From positions 248,001-312,000 of the forward strand of contig DAWERM010000001.1 in the NCBI GenBank assembly GCA_043390165.1: a DNA stretch of 64,000 bases. Direction: 5' to 3'. This document shows positions 17,771 to 26,790 of the stretch, one piece after another. This DNA is from Azoamicus viridis. Its GTDB lineage: Bacteria; Pseudomonadota; Gammaproteobacteria; UBA6186; Azoamicaceae. Each line of letters starts with the position of its first letter. Positions within the stretch are counted from its first letter, which is position 1. The notes below the pieces were generated by a model, which saw nothing but the letters and a program-made list of their open reading frames with translations, made no database searches and was not told where the DNA came from. The position numbers and the translations under genes were made by a program.

Positions 17771-18062
17771 ATTTATTTCCTAATAACAATTTACATTTTT
17801 CATACAAATTATTATATGTATTACAAACTAATATCACATAATCATAATCCTTATCTGTAACGATAATCGAATTAACAGTCTTACCAATTAATTTCTTTAA
17901 TTCAATTGGATCATCTGTATTATACATAATTCTAATATTTTTTTTTATATTTAAAATTTCTTCAAAAGAAACCAATGTATCTCTTAAAACTTTATTTTTA
18001 GACATTTCTTTATAAAATACCTTATAAGATTTGCTATTCTGAAAAACATCATCATGACTCAT
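17760..18062 (-). CDS. unrecognised small protein within the nos operon
   Basis: I do not recognise this protein of about 100 residues (105 from an alternative GTG at 18077). It is soluble, with no signal peptide or membrane segment, mixed helix and strand, and three cysteines close to the C-terminus (about 85, 95 and 103 in the 105-residue numbering, the last in NKCDI). It lies between nosY and nosL, overlapping nosL by 11 bases, and an AGGTGG that overlaps the nosY stop can serve as its ribosome-binding site. Tight packing and preservation in a reduced genome argue for a role with NosFY or NosL in copper or sulfur handling, but that is inference from position only. Confidence 0.8.
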   Translation of the reverse strand: MSHDDVFQNSKSYKVFYKEMSKNKVLRDTLVSFEEILNIKKNIRIMYNTDDPIELKKLIGKTVNSIIVTDKDYDYVILVCNTYNNLYEKCKLLLGNKCDI

Positions 18063-18070
18063 AAAAGGAT

Positions 18071-18883
18071 TTACCACCTATTTCTAATATAAATAAAATA
18101 AAAACCACAAATAGAAAAAATTACCCATAATATCATGGATACATATACATATAACAAATTTAAAACCCCAACATTAATACCAAATAAATCATTTGCATCA
18201 CTTGGCATAAAATAAAATATGGAAGACAATCTAAATATTTCAGCAGGATTTAAAAATAACACAAAGCTTAAATTATCACTAAAAGACTTTGTGTCAAATA
18301 AAATAGCCAAAACAACGTAAAAAATATCATACACAAATACAAAAAATAACCATATAAATATACTTACCAATATAACAACCGTTCTATCTTTAGAAGACAT
18401 GGAAACATACAATGCAATAGAATTAAATATAAATATAAGCCAAATAGAAACACAAACAAATTTAAACAATGAAAAAAAAGAAACACCCAAAAATACTAAA
18501 TATATAAAAACAGGCAAGAACCCTAATATAAATGACAATGAAAAAAGAATGCTATTACCTATCAATTTACCCATAAGAACATCAAAAAATGTAATTCTAT
18601 AAGACAAAATCAAATCTAACATTCCTGATTCTCTTTCTGATAAAATAGAATCGTACGATAAAATAAATGCAAACAACGGAACTAAATACATTTGCAAATG
18701 TATAATTGACAAGGATAACGATCTAACATCTGTTTGAGAATAATCACCAGATATTGATTCACTAAAATAAACAATTACAAAATTAAGAAAACAAAAAACA
18801 CTTGCAGACAAAAAAAACCAATAATTATTGAAATTTTGTCTAATTTCTTTTTTAGAAATTTTATAAAAATTACCTATGCTCAT
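18071..18883 (-). CDS. nosY: NosY, membrane subunit of the NosDFY ABC transporter
   Basis: 270 residues and about six transmembrane helices in ABC-2 permease arrangement. The conserved cytoplasmic coupling segment SYDSILSERESGMLDLILSYRI and the early KKEIRQNFNNYWF segment are typical of NosY. With the ATPase NosF and the periplasmic NosD it forms the complex needed to assemble the four-copper CuZ centre of NosZ. The start overlaps the nosF stop by four bases (ATGA). The gene is intact and of normal length. Confidence 0.95.
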   Translation of the reverse strand: MSIGNFYKISKKEIRQNFNNYWFFLSASVFCFLNFVIVYFSESISGDYSQTDVRSLSLSIIHLQMYLVPLFAFILSYDSILSERESGMLDLILSYRITFFDVLMGKLIGNSILFSLSFILGFLPVFIYLVFLGVSFFSLFKFVCVSIWLIFIFNSIALYVSMSSKDRTVVILVSIFIWLFFVFVYDIFYVVLAILFDTKSFSDNLSFVLFLNPAEIFRLSSIFYFMPSDANDLFGINVGVLNLLYVYVSMILWVIFSICGFYFIYIRNRW

Positions 18884-19797
18884 GATAAATCCAACAACAT
18901 TTCTTCCAATATTTTATCTTCCAACCTAATGTCTCTTATAGTAAAATTACGTCTAATGATTTCTAATAACAAACCTATAAATATTTTGTTATTCACTCTA
19001 CCTGATAAAACATTATTCCTTTTTATAGAAACATTAATACAATTCTTACGTAAATAAAGCAAAAAATCATCATCAAAATAACCATCAATAAAAATTAAAA
19101 TCTCTTTATAAGTAAAATTATCATTATAATCCATACAATTGATATCTACTTCCTTTATTATTTTGCCTTTGGATAATATTACCACGTTATCTACATTACC
19201 ATAAATTTCAACCAAATGATGGCTAGATATAAGCACTATAGCTCCAGTAGAAGCTATTTTTCTTAAAATATTATAAAAAACATCTATACTACCACAATCG
19301 AATCCATTAGATGGTTCATCAAATAATATTACTTTAGGATTCCCTACTATAGCTTGAGCTAAATTTAACTTTTGCTTCATACCTTTAGATAAAGCTTTAA
19401 CTTTTTTATGAGAATGCTGCGACAATGAAACCATAAGCAAAACTTCATCTATATCAATAAATTTATATCCTTTTAAATCAGCTAATAATTTAAGTACATC
19501 TCTAATATACATATTGTTATACATCTGCAAAAATTCAGGCATATAACCAATAGTAGATTTGTATTCTAGAATATTATGACTATCAATAACTGCCCCGTTA
19601 TAACTTAGTGTGCCATTTTTAGGACGATACACTCCAGTTAAAATTTTAAATAACGTTGTCTTCCCACAACCATTTATACCAAGTAATGCTATTATTTTTC
19701 CTCCAACAAACTTGGCATTTAAATAATCCAATATTAAATTATCTTCCTTATAATAAAAACATATATCTTTAAACTCTAAACAATTTACACTTACCAT
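18880..19797 (-). CDS. nosF: NosF, ATPase of the NosDFY complex
   Basis: An ABC ATPase of 305 residues with Walker A LLGINGCGKTTLFKILTG, signature-region LSKGMKQKLNLAQAIVGNPKVILFDEPSNGFD (Walker B included) and switch histidine in LISSHHLVEI. The Ser-Lys-Gly variant of the signature is seen in NosF-type ATPases. It powers NosDFY on the cytoplasmic side. It overlaps nosD by seven bases at its start and nosY by four at its end, so the run is translationally coupled. Confidence 0.95.
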   Translation of the reverse strand: MVSVNCLEFKDICFYYKEDNLILDYLNAKFVGGKIIALLGINGCGKTTLFKILTGVYRPKNGTLSYNGAVIDSHNILEYKSTIGYMPEFLQMYNNMYIRDVLKLLADLKGYKFIDIDEVLLMVSLSQHSHKKVKALSKGMKQKLNLAQAIVGNPKVILFDEPSNGFDCGSIDVFYNILRKIASTGAIVLISSHHLVEIYGNVDNVVILSKGKIIKEVDINCMDYNDNFTYKEILIFIDGYFDDDFLLYLRKNCINVSIKRNNVLSGRVNNKIFIGLLLEIIRRNFTIRDIRLEDKILEEMLLDLS

Positions 19798-21071
19798 ATA
19801 ACAGGCCTCATAAGAGGGTAATTATCAATAACGGAAGACATCCTAAATGACGGAAACTGATTCTCTATCTTCTGTAATAAAACTAATGCAGGGCTATTGA
19901 ACATTACTCGTAAAACAGGGTAAGAATAAACAAGCATATCACTAATATTAGTAACATAAAATTTTTTATCCCCAATATCATCACTATTCAAATCCCAACC
20001 TAAATAATGAGACCAAAAATTACCAGTTTTTTTGTAATTCCAAACAGTAGTATTACTATACAAAAATTGTATTTGAAGCATATTACTTATAAAATTATTC
20101 TTATAAACAAGATTCTCATTTCTAACATTAGACGCTTTTATACCAACATTATTTTTTATAACATCATTATTCACAATATCATTATAATAACTACCCCCCA
20201 AAGAAATACCATTTATATTATATAATGATTTATTTTCCAACATTCTACTATAAACGGCTTCAATAAAAAACAAGCCATGGTTAGTATTTAAATAGGAATA
20301 ATTATTCATCAAATCAACATACTTAGAATACATTATAGCTATACCTAACAAAGAATCACTGACCATATTTGACAATACACTGCATTTATGCGAAAACATA
20401 TAATGTATTCCAAACCTAGCATTAATAAAAATATTCTCATTAATAGAAACTTCTTTAGAATTTGATATAAACACACCATCTCTACCATTAATAATAAAAT
20501 TATCGCTTATAACAGTATTATCATTTCTATAAAGTTGAATAGTATTTCCTCTTTCAGCTAAAGGAATTATCACTGTTCCAACAAATATATTCTTTAATAA
20601 ATAATTATATGAAGAATCATCCAACCATATTCCAAAACCACATTCAGTAAAAAAATTATCCAAAATCTTAATATTAGAAGATCCCCTATTTACATATATA
20701 CACGAATCAGAAGTATCCTTATCTATTTTTCTACCGCTATTGTAAATAATGATATTTTTAATAGTAACCTTGTTACTTGAAATATTCAATACATTATAAC
20801 TTCTATTAGATGTCAATAAAACAAATCCATCTCCTAAAAGATTTAAGGATTTTTTTATAAAAAAACTTCCAACATAAACCCCAGACTTTAATATTATAGT
20901 ATCACCATTTTTTGAATAATTCAAAGCATTAAACAATTCTATGCTAGTATTAACATATTTTACATCTTTAGCATGTAAAATAAAATTCCAAAAAAAAATA
21001 AAATTCAATAGAAACACTATAAAAAGCTTACGAAACCTACATAAAAACATAAAAAAACTAAATAACCCCAT
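19791..21071 (-). CDS. nosD: NosD, periplasmic copper-processing protein
   Basis: 426 residues with an N-terminal signal segment ending near HAKDV, then a right-handed parallel beta-helix built from repeats rich in Asn/Ile/Ser, such as NTVISDNFIINGRDGVFISNSKEV. Conserved NosD segments include GVYVGSF, the glycine-rich turns and GWDLNSDDIGDKKF. NosD receives copper from NosL and passes it to apo-NosZ when driven by NosFY. It directly follows nosR with no gap. Length is typical (about 430). Confidence 0.95.
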   Translation of the reverse strand: MGLFSFFMFLCRFRKLFIVFLLNFIFFWNFILHAKDVKYVNTSIELFNALNYSKNGDTIILKSGVYVGSFFIKKSLNLLGDGFVLLTSNRSYNVLNISSNKVTIKNIIIYNSGRKIDKDTSDSCIYVNRGSSNIKILDNFFTECGFGIWLDDSSYNYLLKNIFVGTVIIPLAERGNTIQLYRNDNTVISDNFIINGRDGVFISNSKEVSINENIFINARFGIHYMFSHKCSVLSNMVSDSLLGIAIMYSKYVDLMNNYSYLNTNHGLFFIEAVYSRMLENKSLYNINGISLGGSYYNDIVNNDVIKNNVGIKASNVRNENLVYKNNFISNMLQIQFLYSNTTVWNYKKTGNFWSHYLGWDLNSDDIGDKKFYVTNISDMLVYSYPVLRVMFNSPALVLLQKIENQFPSFRMSSVIDNYPLMRPVIW

Positions 21072-23195
21072 TTAAACTCTATTTCTTTTCTTATTTGCTA
21101 CAATTAACTCTACACATTTATAATTATCATTCATTGTATTAATACAACTAAAACATCCAAAACATTCCTTATAATCTATAATTCCATTAGAATTTATTGC
21201 ATATGATTGACAATTATTAGCACAAATAGCACATTTACTACATAAATGTCTTCTATCTATTCTAAATACTGGAATAAAAGATAACATTGACAACGCTGCA
21301 CCTAATGGACATATGTATCTACAAAAAAATCTATACATTAAAATACTTATACTCAATAATATTAATACATAAAAACCATAATATCCTCTATTAAAAATAC
21401 CAATAGTCCAAACAGTTTTAAATGGTTCTACATAGTCAGATACCTTCTCAACATATTCAATCCCATAAAAATATAAAAAAAATACTAAAATCATCAACAC
21501 AATATATCTAAAATAAACCAATTTAAATCTATATAATCTTAAACTCTTAGAAAACTCATAACTTTTATTAAAACTCACAAAAGAATTTAATAAAAAAACT
21601 CTAATCTTAAAAATTATTTCTTGTAACGCCCCAAATGGACATATCCAACCACAAAAAACAGCTTTTCCCCACAAAAATGTAGATACAATCATCAATAACA
21701 ATCCAACAGCTAAAATAGGCGTTAAAAGAAATACATTAGCACCTGATATGTTATCCATCAACGCAAATAAATTAACAATAGACGGCTGATTAGAATTAAA
21801 AACTCCGAAAAACACAGATATCAATAAAGCTACCAAATACACGACATTTAATCGTTTTTTGCTTCTAGAAAATCTATTTCTACTTAAAAATATAAATAAT
21901 ACAAACATCCAAAATGCAAAATAAATAATTATATAATAGATATTAGATAACCAAATATTATGCAATCTAGAAGACGTTGGAATAAAAAAACCTGCTGGAT
22001 ATTTATATTCTTTATCTTTATAAATATTTTTATTCACAAACAACACTAATTCAAATGGATTTGCTGCTTTAAATTTATCATCCTTAATTATATAAATACC
22101 TGACTCAAAATTCTTTAAATCTTTATTTATTAAATCTAAATCATGAACAGGTCTATAATCTTCATATCTAAACGTAAAAGTATCAAAACCTTGCTTAATA
22201 AAAAATCTATCATATACACCCTTTATAAAAGCAGATCCAATAAAACTCCAAAATTTCAACGGATCATCTTGTTTTTCATTTAAAATTAAAATAGCAGACT
22301 TCTTAAAACCATATTTTTTTACTAATCTGCAATAACCATCTATACCTAAAATATTTTTTCCAATAACAGGCAAAGACACGTTAGAATAATACAAATTAAT
22401 ATTTTCTTGCTCTATAATATACTGCTTTAATACTTCTAAATCCAATAATTTTTCTAAAGATAAATCTTTACAAAAACAATAATCCAACTCACCTTTATTA
22501 AAACCAAAATTTTCAATTACATTATATAAACCAGCAACATGTCGAGAACTCTTCAAAATAGTATCATGCAAAACTAAAGATGTAACTGTAGCACCAAAAA
22601 TAATCGGAACACCATATTTAGAAAGCTCATCATTTTTAAAATCCACTTTTTCTTTAAATACATCAGAAATATAACGAATTAGATAATCTATCTTCCTAGC
22701 AACAACAGACCCATTATCAATACCTATATTTTCCCCTATATCTATCTCTTCTTTAATATTAATTCCTCTATAAAAAACAACAGCTTCTAACAATTTTTCT
22801 ATATTAATACCAGTTATAAATATAGGCTCACTATGATTAATTAATTTTAAATCACTTATAATTCCATTACTTTCTAACGAAACTAACAAATCTACAGGTT
22901 TTAAAGAATAAGCAGGAATGTAAACTATATCTGTTGTGTAAAAATAATACTTAACTAAACTATTGTTTTCTACTAATTCAAAAACCTTATTATCATAATT
23001 ATATATCAATTTTTGGTCACGGATTCTTTTTATAGAACAATCATGCTCAATACAAAACAAATTATTATTCAATAACTCCAAAAACCTAAAATCGCTTGCA
23101 TTAACTATCAAAGAAACAAAGACAATAAAAAAAGCCACCCACAGCCTAATCAAAAAGATTAGGCTAATAAATAATAATTTAAAAAACAATTTCAT
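21072..23195 (-). CDS. nosR: NosR, membrane flavo-iron-sulfur protein supplying electrons to NosZ
   Basis: The 707 residues are in NosR order. A signal/anchor segment is followed by a periplasmic FMN-binding domain with the flavinylation segment FGATVTSLVL, then about five to six transmembrane helices. Two CXXXCP motifs follow (FCGWICPFGALQE and FCRYICPLGAAL), then two [4Fe-4S] ferredoxin motifs near the C-terminus (CSKCAICANNC and CFGCFSC). NosR carries electrons from quinol or other donors to periplasmic NosZ and is needed for its activity. The residue before Gly-Ala-Thr is Phe where small polar residues are usual, but the modified Thr is kept. It is five bases downstream of nosZ. Confidence 0.96.
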   Translation of the reverse strand: MKLFFKLLFISLIFLIRLWVAFFIVFVSLIVNASDFRFLELLNNNLFCIEHDCSIKRIRDQKLIYNYDNKVFELVENNSLVKYYFYTTDIVYIPAYSLKPVDLLVSLESNGIISDLKLINHSEPIFITGINIEKLLEAVVFYRGINIKEEIDIGENIGIDNGSVVARKIDYLIRYISDVFKEKVDFKNDELSKYGVPIIFGATVTSLVLHDTILKSSRHVAGLYNVIENFGFNKGELDYCFCKDLSLEKLLDLEVLKQYIIEQENINLYYSNVSLPVIGKNILGIDGYCRLVKKYGFKKSAILILNEKQDDPLKFWSFIGSAFIKGVYDRFFIKQGFDTFTFRYEDYRPVHDLDLINKDLKNFESGIYIIKDDKFKAANPFELVLFVNKNIYKDKEYKYPAGFFIPTSSRLHNIWLSNIYYIIIYFAFWMFVLFIFLSRNRFSRSKKRLNVVYLVALLISVFFGVFNSNQPSIVNLFALMDNISGANVFLLTPILAVGLLLMIVSTFLWGKAVFCGWICPFGALQEIIFKIRVFLLNSFVSFNKSYEFSKSLRLYRFKLVYFRYIVLMILVFFLYFYGIEYVEKVSDYVEPFKTVWTIGIFNRGYYGFYVLILLSISILMYRFFCRYICPLGAALSMLSFIPVFRIDRRHLCSKCAICANNCQSYAINSNGIIDYKECFGCFSCINTMNDNYKCVELIVANKKRNRV

Positions 23196-23199
23196 TACA

Positions 23200-25035
23200 T
23201 TAAGAAACTAACAATCTTCCTCTCATTTCTAAATGTAAAGCATGACAAAACCATGGGCAATAATACCAAAAAACTCCTTTTCTATTTGCTTTAAAAGTTA
23301 CAGATACTGTTTCTCCAGGAGAAACTCCATAGTTTATATTATACTCACTCAAACAAAAACCATGTGCAAGATCAGCTACTCTATCAAAATTAGTTTGAAC
23401 TATAGTAACTTCATCTCCAAATTTTACATCTATAACTTTAACCCCAAATGCTGGAGCAACAGAATTCATAACAACATAAACTTTATTTTCCTTGCGAACT
23501 ATTTTATTAGCCCCAAATTCTAAACCTAAATCTCGTACTAAATTACGCTCATACGTAAACTTTCTATCATTAAAATTCCAAACAGATGTTGTTTCTATTA
23601 ATTTACTATCACACATTACTGCATCATGAGGCTCTGGAGATACAGGACCATCATGCAATAACGTCATCTTACCATCTGCTATTCCAATTAATTGATCATT
23701 ATCAGGCATAAATGGACCAACAGATAAAAACCTATCTTTTGAAAACTTATTTAAAGATACAACAAACTTACCATCAGCATTCTTTGTTTCACTCATGGTT
23801 GCATTTATATGCCCTGGTTGATAGTGAACATCTAATTTTTGAATTATACAATTTTCCTTTTTAACAGCTTTCTCTATATTCCACATAACAACAGCAGAAT
23901 CCAAAAACAAACTTGTATACGCATTTCCCTTATTATCAAAAGCAGTATGCAATGGTCCTAATCCTACTTCTGGTTCAGCAATAACACATTCTCTTGGATC
24001 TTTTATTTTCCCAGCAAAAGCTAATCCAACTTTTTCCAACGAAACAATACTAACTGTAGGTGATAACTTTCCTGCACAAATAGCATACTTACCTTTTGGA
24101 TCTATATTAACACCATGTGGATTCTTTGGAATAGGAATATACAAAACATACGGATTCTTACCCCTACCATCAATTATAGGAGCATCTGTATCTTTAAATT
24201 TTATACCTTTCCCAGAATTAACAGCTTCCTCTATTTTTTCCAAATTAAAAACTGTCAAATAATCTCTATCTGCAGACATCATTTCTTCTAAATACACACC
24301 TTCTTCCGAATTATAACAAGTTCCCATAGAATACTTCCCATTATAATCTGTTGCACATAAATCTAAATTTCCATCTATCATTACTTGCCATCTTACCTTC
24401 ATTGTTTTAGCATCAACACAAGTATGCATTGCAACATATTTTTTATGATCGGTAAGATCTCTACCATCATTTGGTAAAGGCGTTCCAAATTCAGCATTAC
24501 AATAAACAGCATCTAATTTATTTCTAGAAGGAAATAAACCATGAGTACCTTGAGAATAAGGGATCTTAGTTATAGCATCTGTTTCCATAACATCTAATCT
24601 AATTCTAGCTATTCTTGCAGTTGATTTGTCATTTATAAATGCAAACTTACCGTCATAAACACCTTTTTCATACGATAAATGACAATGATGTGTATCACCT
24701 AAAGTATAACCTTTCATTAATTTCTTACTATAATTAGTTATACCCCATCCATAAGCACAATCATAATTAAAAACAGGTATCCGTTTCAATTCCCTCATAG
24801 AAGGAAGCCCCATCACTCTTACTTCTCCTGATTGCCCACCAGACCAAAATCCATAATATCTATCTAACTCCCCTGGTTTCACATCATGGCTTATAGTCTT
24901 CTCAGCAGCTTTAGCAACATTTGCTGCTCCAATCGTAAAATATGTAGCAACAGCTAAAACACTTGCTCCCAAAGCTTTCTTTATAAACTTACGTCTACTT
25001 TTAGATAAAACTTCAAAACTACTTTCACTTGTCAT
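23200..25035 (-). CDS. nosZ: nitrous-oxide reductase NosZ (clade I, Tat-exported)
   Basis: The 611 residues begin with a twin-arginine signal (SRRKFIKK, Arg14-Arg15), typical of clade I. A seven-bladed propeller holds the CuZ ligands: GDTHHCHLS (His116, His117), GTHG, NPHGVN, GPLHTAF, PGHINA and EPHDA. The C-terminal cupredoxin domain holds CuA: His558, Cys593, Trp595, Cys597, His601 and Met604, with spacing exactly as in Pseudomonas NosZ. It reduces N2O to N2 in the periplasm, the last step of denitrification. A strong GGGAG ribosome-binding site precedes the ATG. It is the first gene of the nos run, placed before nosR rather than after it. It appears fully functional. Confidence 0.98.
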   Translation of the reverse strand: MTSESSFEVLSKSRRKFIKKALGASVLAVATYFTIGAANVAKAAEKTISHDVKPGELDRYYGFWSGGQSGEVRVMGLPSMRELKRIPVFNYDCAYGWGITNYSKKLMKGYTLGDTHHCHLSYEKGVYDGKFAFINDKSTARIARIRLDVMETDAITKIPYSQGTHGLFPSRNKLDAVYCNAEFGTPLPNDGRDLTDHKKYVAMHTCVDAKTMKVRWQVMIDGNLDLCATDYNGKYSMGTCYNSEEGVYLEEMMSADRDYLTVFNLEKIEEAVNSGKGIKFKDTDAPIIDGRGKNPYVLYIPIPKNPHGVNIDPKGKYAICAGKLSPTVSIVSLEKVGLAFAGKIKDPRECVIAEPEVGLGPLHTAFDNKGNAYTSLFLDSAVVMWNIEKAVKKENCIIQKLDVHYQPGHINATMSETKNADGKFVVSLNKFSKDRFLSVGPFMPDNDQLIGIADGKMTLLHDGPVSPEPHDAVMCDSKLIETTSVWNFNDRKFTYERNLVRDLGLEFGANKIVRKENKVYVVMNSVAPAFGVKVIDVKFGDEVTIVQTNFDRVADLAHGFCLSEYNINYGVSPGETVSVTFKANRKGVFWYYCPWFCHALHLEMRGRLLVS

Positions 25036-25105
25036 TCTATTTCTCCCAAAATACTTTAATATAAAAATATTTTTTATATTAAATGTTTATATAATACACA
25101 ATTTT

Positions 25106-25119
25106 TTGATAAACTTTAA
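25106..25119 (-). promoter_or_regulatory. possible FNR/DNR-type half-matching box upstream of nosZ
   Basis: On the + strand the sequence TTGATAAACTTTAA has one perfect FNR half-site (TTGAT), a four-base spacer, and a degenerate second half (TTTAA against ATCAA). It lies about 70 bases before the nosZ start, a normal place for activation by an oxygen or nitric-oxide sensing FNR-family regulator. The surrounding DNA is almost pure A and T, so a chance match is quite possible. Confidence 0.2.
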
Positions 25120-25144
25120 GCTATTTTTTTGATAAATAAATAAA

Positions 25145-25876
25145 ATGGATAAAAATAACAAAATAAAGCTACAAAAAAAAAATATATTAATAATAGATTC
25201 AAAAAATGATATAAAAGAATCTCAGCTAAAATATATAAAAAAAAATAAAATATCAATCATCCTAATAAGTAAAAATATAAAAAACTTAAAAAAATATAAA
25301 AAAATTGTTAAAAATATCTCTTTATATCCTATAAACACAAAATACCTTGATCAAAATGAACTTAAAGCTTTACATCATATAATAAAAATAAAATACAAGA
25401 ACTTAAATGGCATTATATTTAACACAACAGAAATAGAAAAATTAAAACCATTTGATCAATTTTCAATTAATGAATGGAATAAAATAATAAAAAATAACTT
25501 TATAAATATACTTATTGTTATTAAAGAACTAATTATAATGCTAAAAAAAAACTCATCAATAACATTTATATTATATAAACAAAAAAAAATATCTAAAGCT
25601 TACTTTGGAGCACACGCATGCGCTAACTCATCTTTAATATCGTTGATGAATATAATTAATGATGAGTATTCAAGTATAAAAAATATAAGAATAAATGGAA
25701 TATCATTAGAAAATATAAACATAGAATATAAAAATAATACACATACTTATGAAAACAAAACAAAAACAATTAATATAGATAAAATTATTAAAATTTGCTT
25801 ATTTTTAATAAAAGGAAAATACTATAAAATAAAAAATAAAATTTTTAGCTCTAAAAATATAACTATTTCAAAATAA
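25145..25876 (+). CDS. degenerate short-chain dehydrogenase/reductase-like protein
   Basis: The 243 residues follow the SDR layout, closest by eye to YciK. NLNGIIFNTTEIEKLKPF corresponds to the LDGVLHNAG stretch. The helix WNKIIKNNFINILIVIKELI corresponds to the WQDVMQVNVNATFMLTQAL helix. IRINGISLENI corresponds to RVNCINPGG. The glycine-rich cofactor loop after strand 1 is gone (ILIIDSKNDIKES), and the catalytic Tyr-x3-Lys has become His157 and Asn161 (GAHACAN). It is therefore unlikely to be an active oxidoreductase, yet the frame is open. It diverges from nosZ and ends two bases from rsmH. It could be decaying or repurposed. Confidence 0.65.
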   Translation: MDKNNKIKLQKKNILIIDSKNDIKESQLKYIKKNKISIILISKNIKNLKKYKKIVKNISLYPINTKYLDQNELKALHHIIKIKYKNLNGIIFNTTEIEKLKPFDQFSINEWNKIIKNNFINILIVIKELIIMLKKNSSITFILYKQKKISKAYFGAHACANSSLISLMNIINDEYSSIKNIRINGISLENINIEYKNNTHTYENKTKTINIDKIIKICLFLIKGKYYKIKNKIFSSKNITISK

Positions 25877-25877
25877 A

Positions 25878-26783
25878 TTAATAAACACGCTCTATAACCC
25901 TCATAATAGCACTCCTAGAACTAATATTACTATCTATCTCACTTATTGAAGGTCTTAAATGTTTGACGACTGACTTTAAAGATAAACTATCACATGATCT
26001 TTTACATTTTAAATTAAACTTATATTTAACTATAAAATCTTTAACTATTCTATCTTCTAACGAATTAAAACTTAAAACAATCAACCTGCCACCTAATTTT
26101 AAAGATTGCAATGCAGATAATAAAAACCATTCCAATAATTGCAATTCATTATTAATAAATATTCTTATAGCTTGAAAAATTCTTGTAGCTGGATGTTTCC
26201 TCGTATAATGTGTACATAAATAAAATTTCGAAACAATTTCTACTAAATCACTTGTCATATTTATAAATTTTTTTCTTCTATATGTGATAATCTCATTAGC
26301 AATTTTATTGCTTAATTTTTCTTCTCCAAAATTAGACAAAACAAATACAATATCTTTAAAACTTGCGCTATTTATCCATTCACTTGCCATCAATTCTTGA
26401 CTGATATTCATTCTCATATCCAAAAATCCATTATTATTAAAACTAAATCCTCTACTAATATCTAACAATTGGAAATTAGATATCCCTAAATCAGCAATTA
26501 TACCATCAACTTTATCATTAAGTCCTTTTTCCAATAAAACGTTGTTTAATTGATCAAAAGAAGCATGAAAAAAATCTACCCTAAAGTCAAGTAATGACAA
26601 CCTTTCTGCTATTCTTATAGAAAAAATATCTCTATCCAAAACTAAAATACGTCCATTTTCATTTAAATGTTTTAAAACACCACCAGTATGCCCACCTAAA
26701 CCAAAAGTAACATCCACATAAAATCCTGACGGATTTATTTTTAAATAATCTATAACTTCAAACAACATTACAGGTATATGCAT
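25878..26783 (-). CDS. rsmH: 16S rRNA m4C1402 methyltransferase RsmH (MraW)
   Basis: 301 residues starting HIPVMLFEVIDYLKI, with the SAM-binding segment YVDVTFGLGGHTGGVL, then DGIIADLGISNFQLL, SRGFSFNNNGFLDMRMN and the C-terminal GGRLIVLSFNSLEDRIVKDF. This is the RsmH family over its whole length. It N4-methylates C1402 in the ribosomal decoding centre. The usual dcw-cluster neighbours (mraZ, ftsL, ftsI) are absent; it sits instead next to cdsA. The sequence is intact. Confidence 0.96.
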   Translation of the reverse strand: MHIPVMLFEVIDYLKINPSGFYVDVTFGLGGHTGGVLKHLNENGRILVLDRDIFSIRIAERLSLLDFRVDFFHASFDQLNNVLLEKGLNDKVDGIIADLGISNFQLLDISRGFSFNNNGFLDMRMNISQELMASEWINSASFKDIVFVLSNFGEEKLSNKIANEIITYRRKKFINMTSDLVEIVSKFYLCTHYTRKHPATRIFQAIRIFINNELQLLEWFLLSALQSLKLGGRLIVLSFNSLEDRIVKDFIVKYKFNLKCKRSCDSLSLKSVVKHLRPSISEIDSNISSRSAIMRVIERVY

Positions 26784-26790
26784 AAATAAA

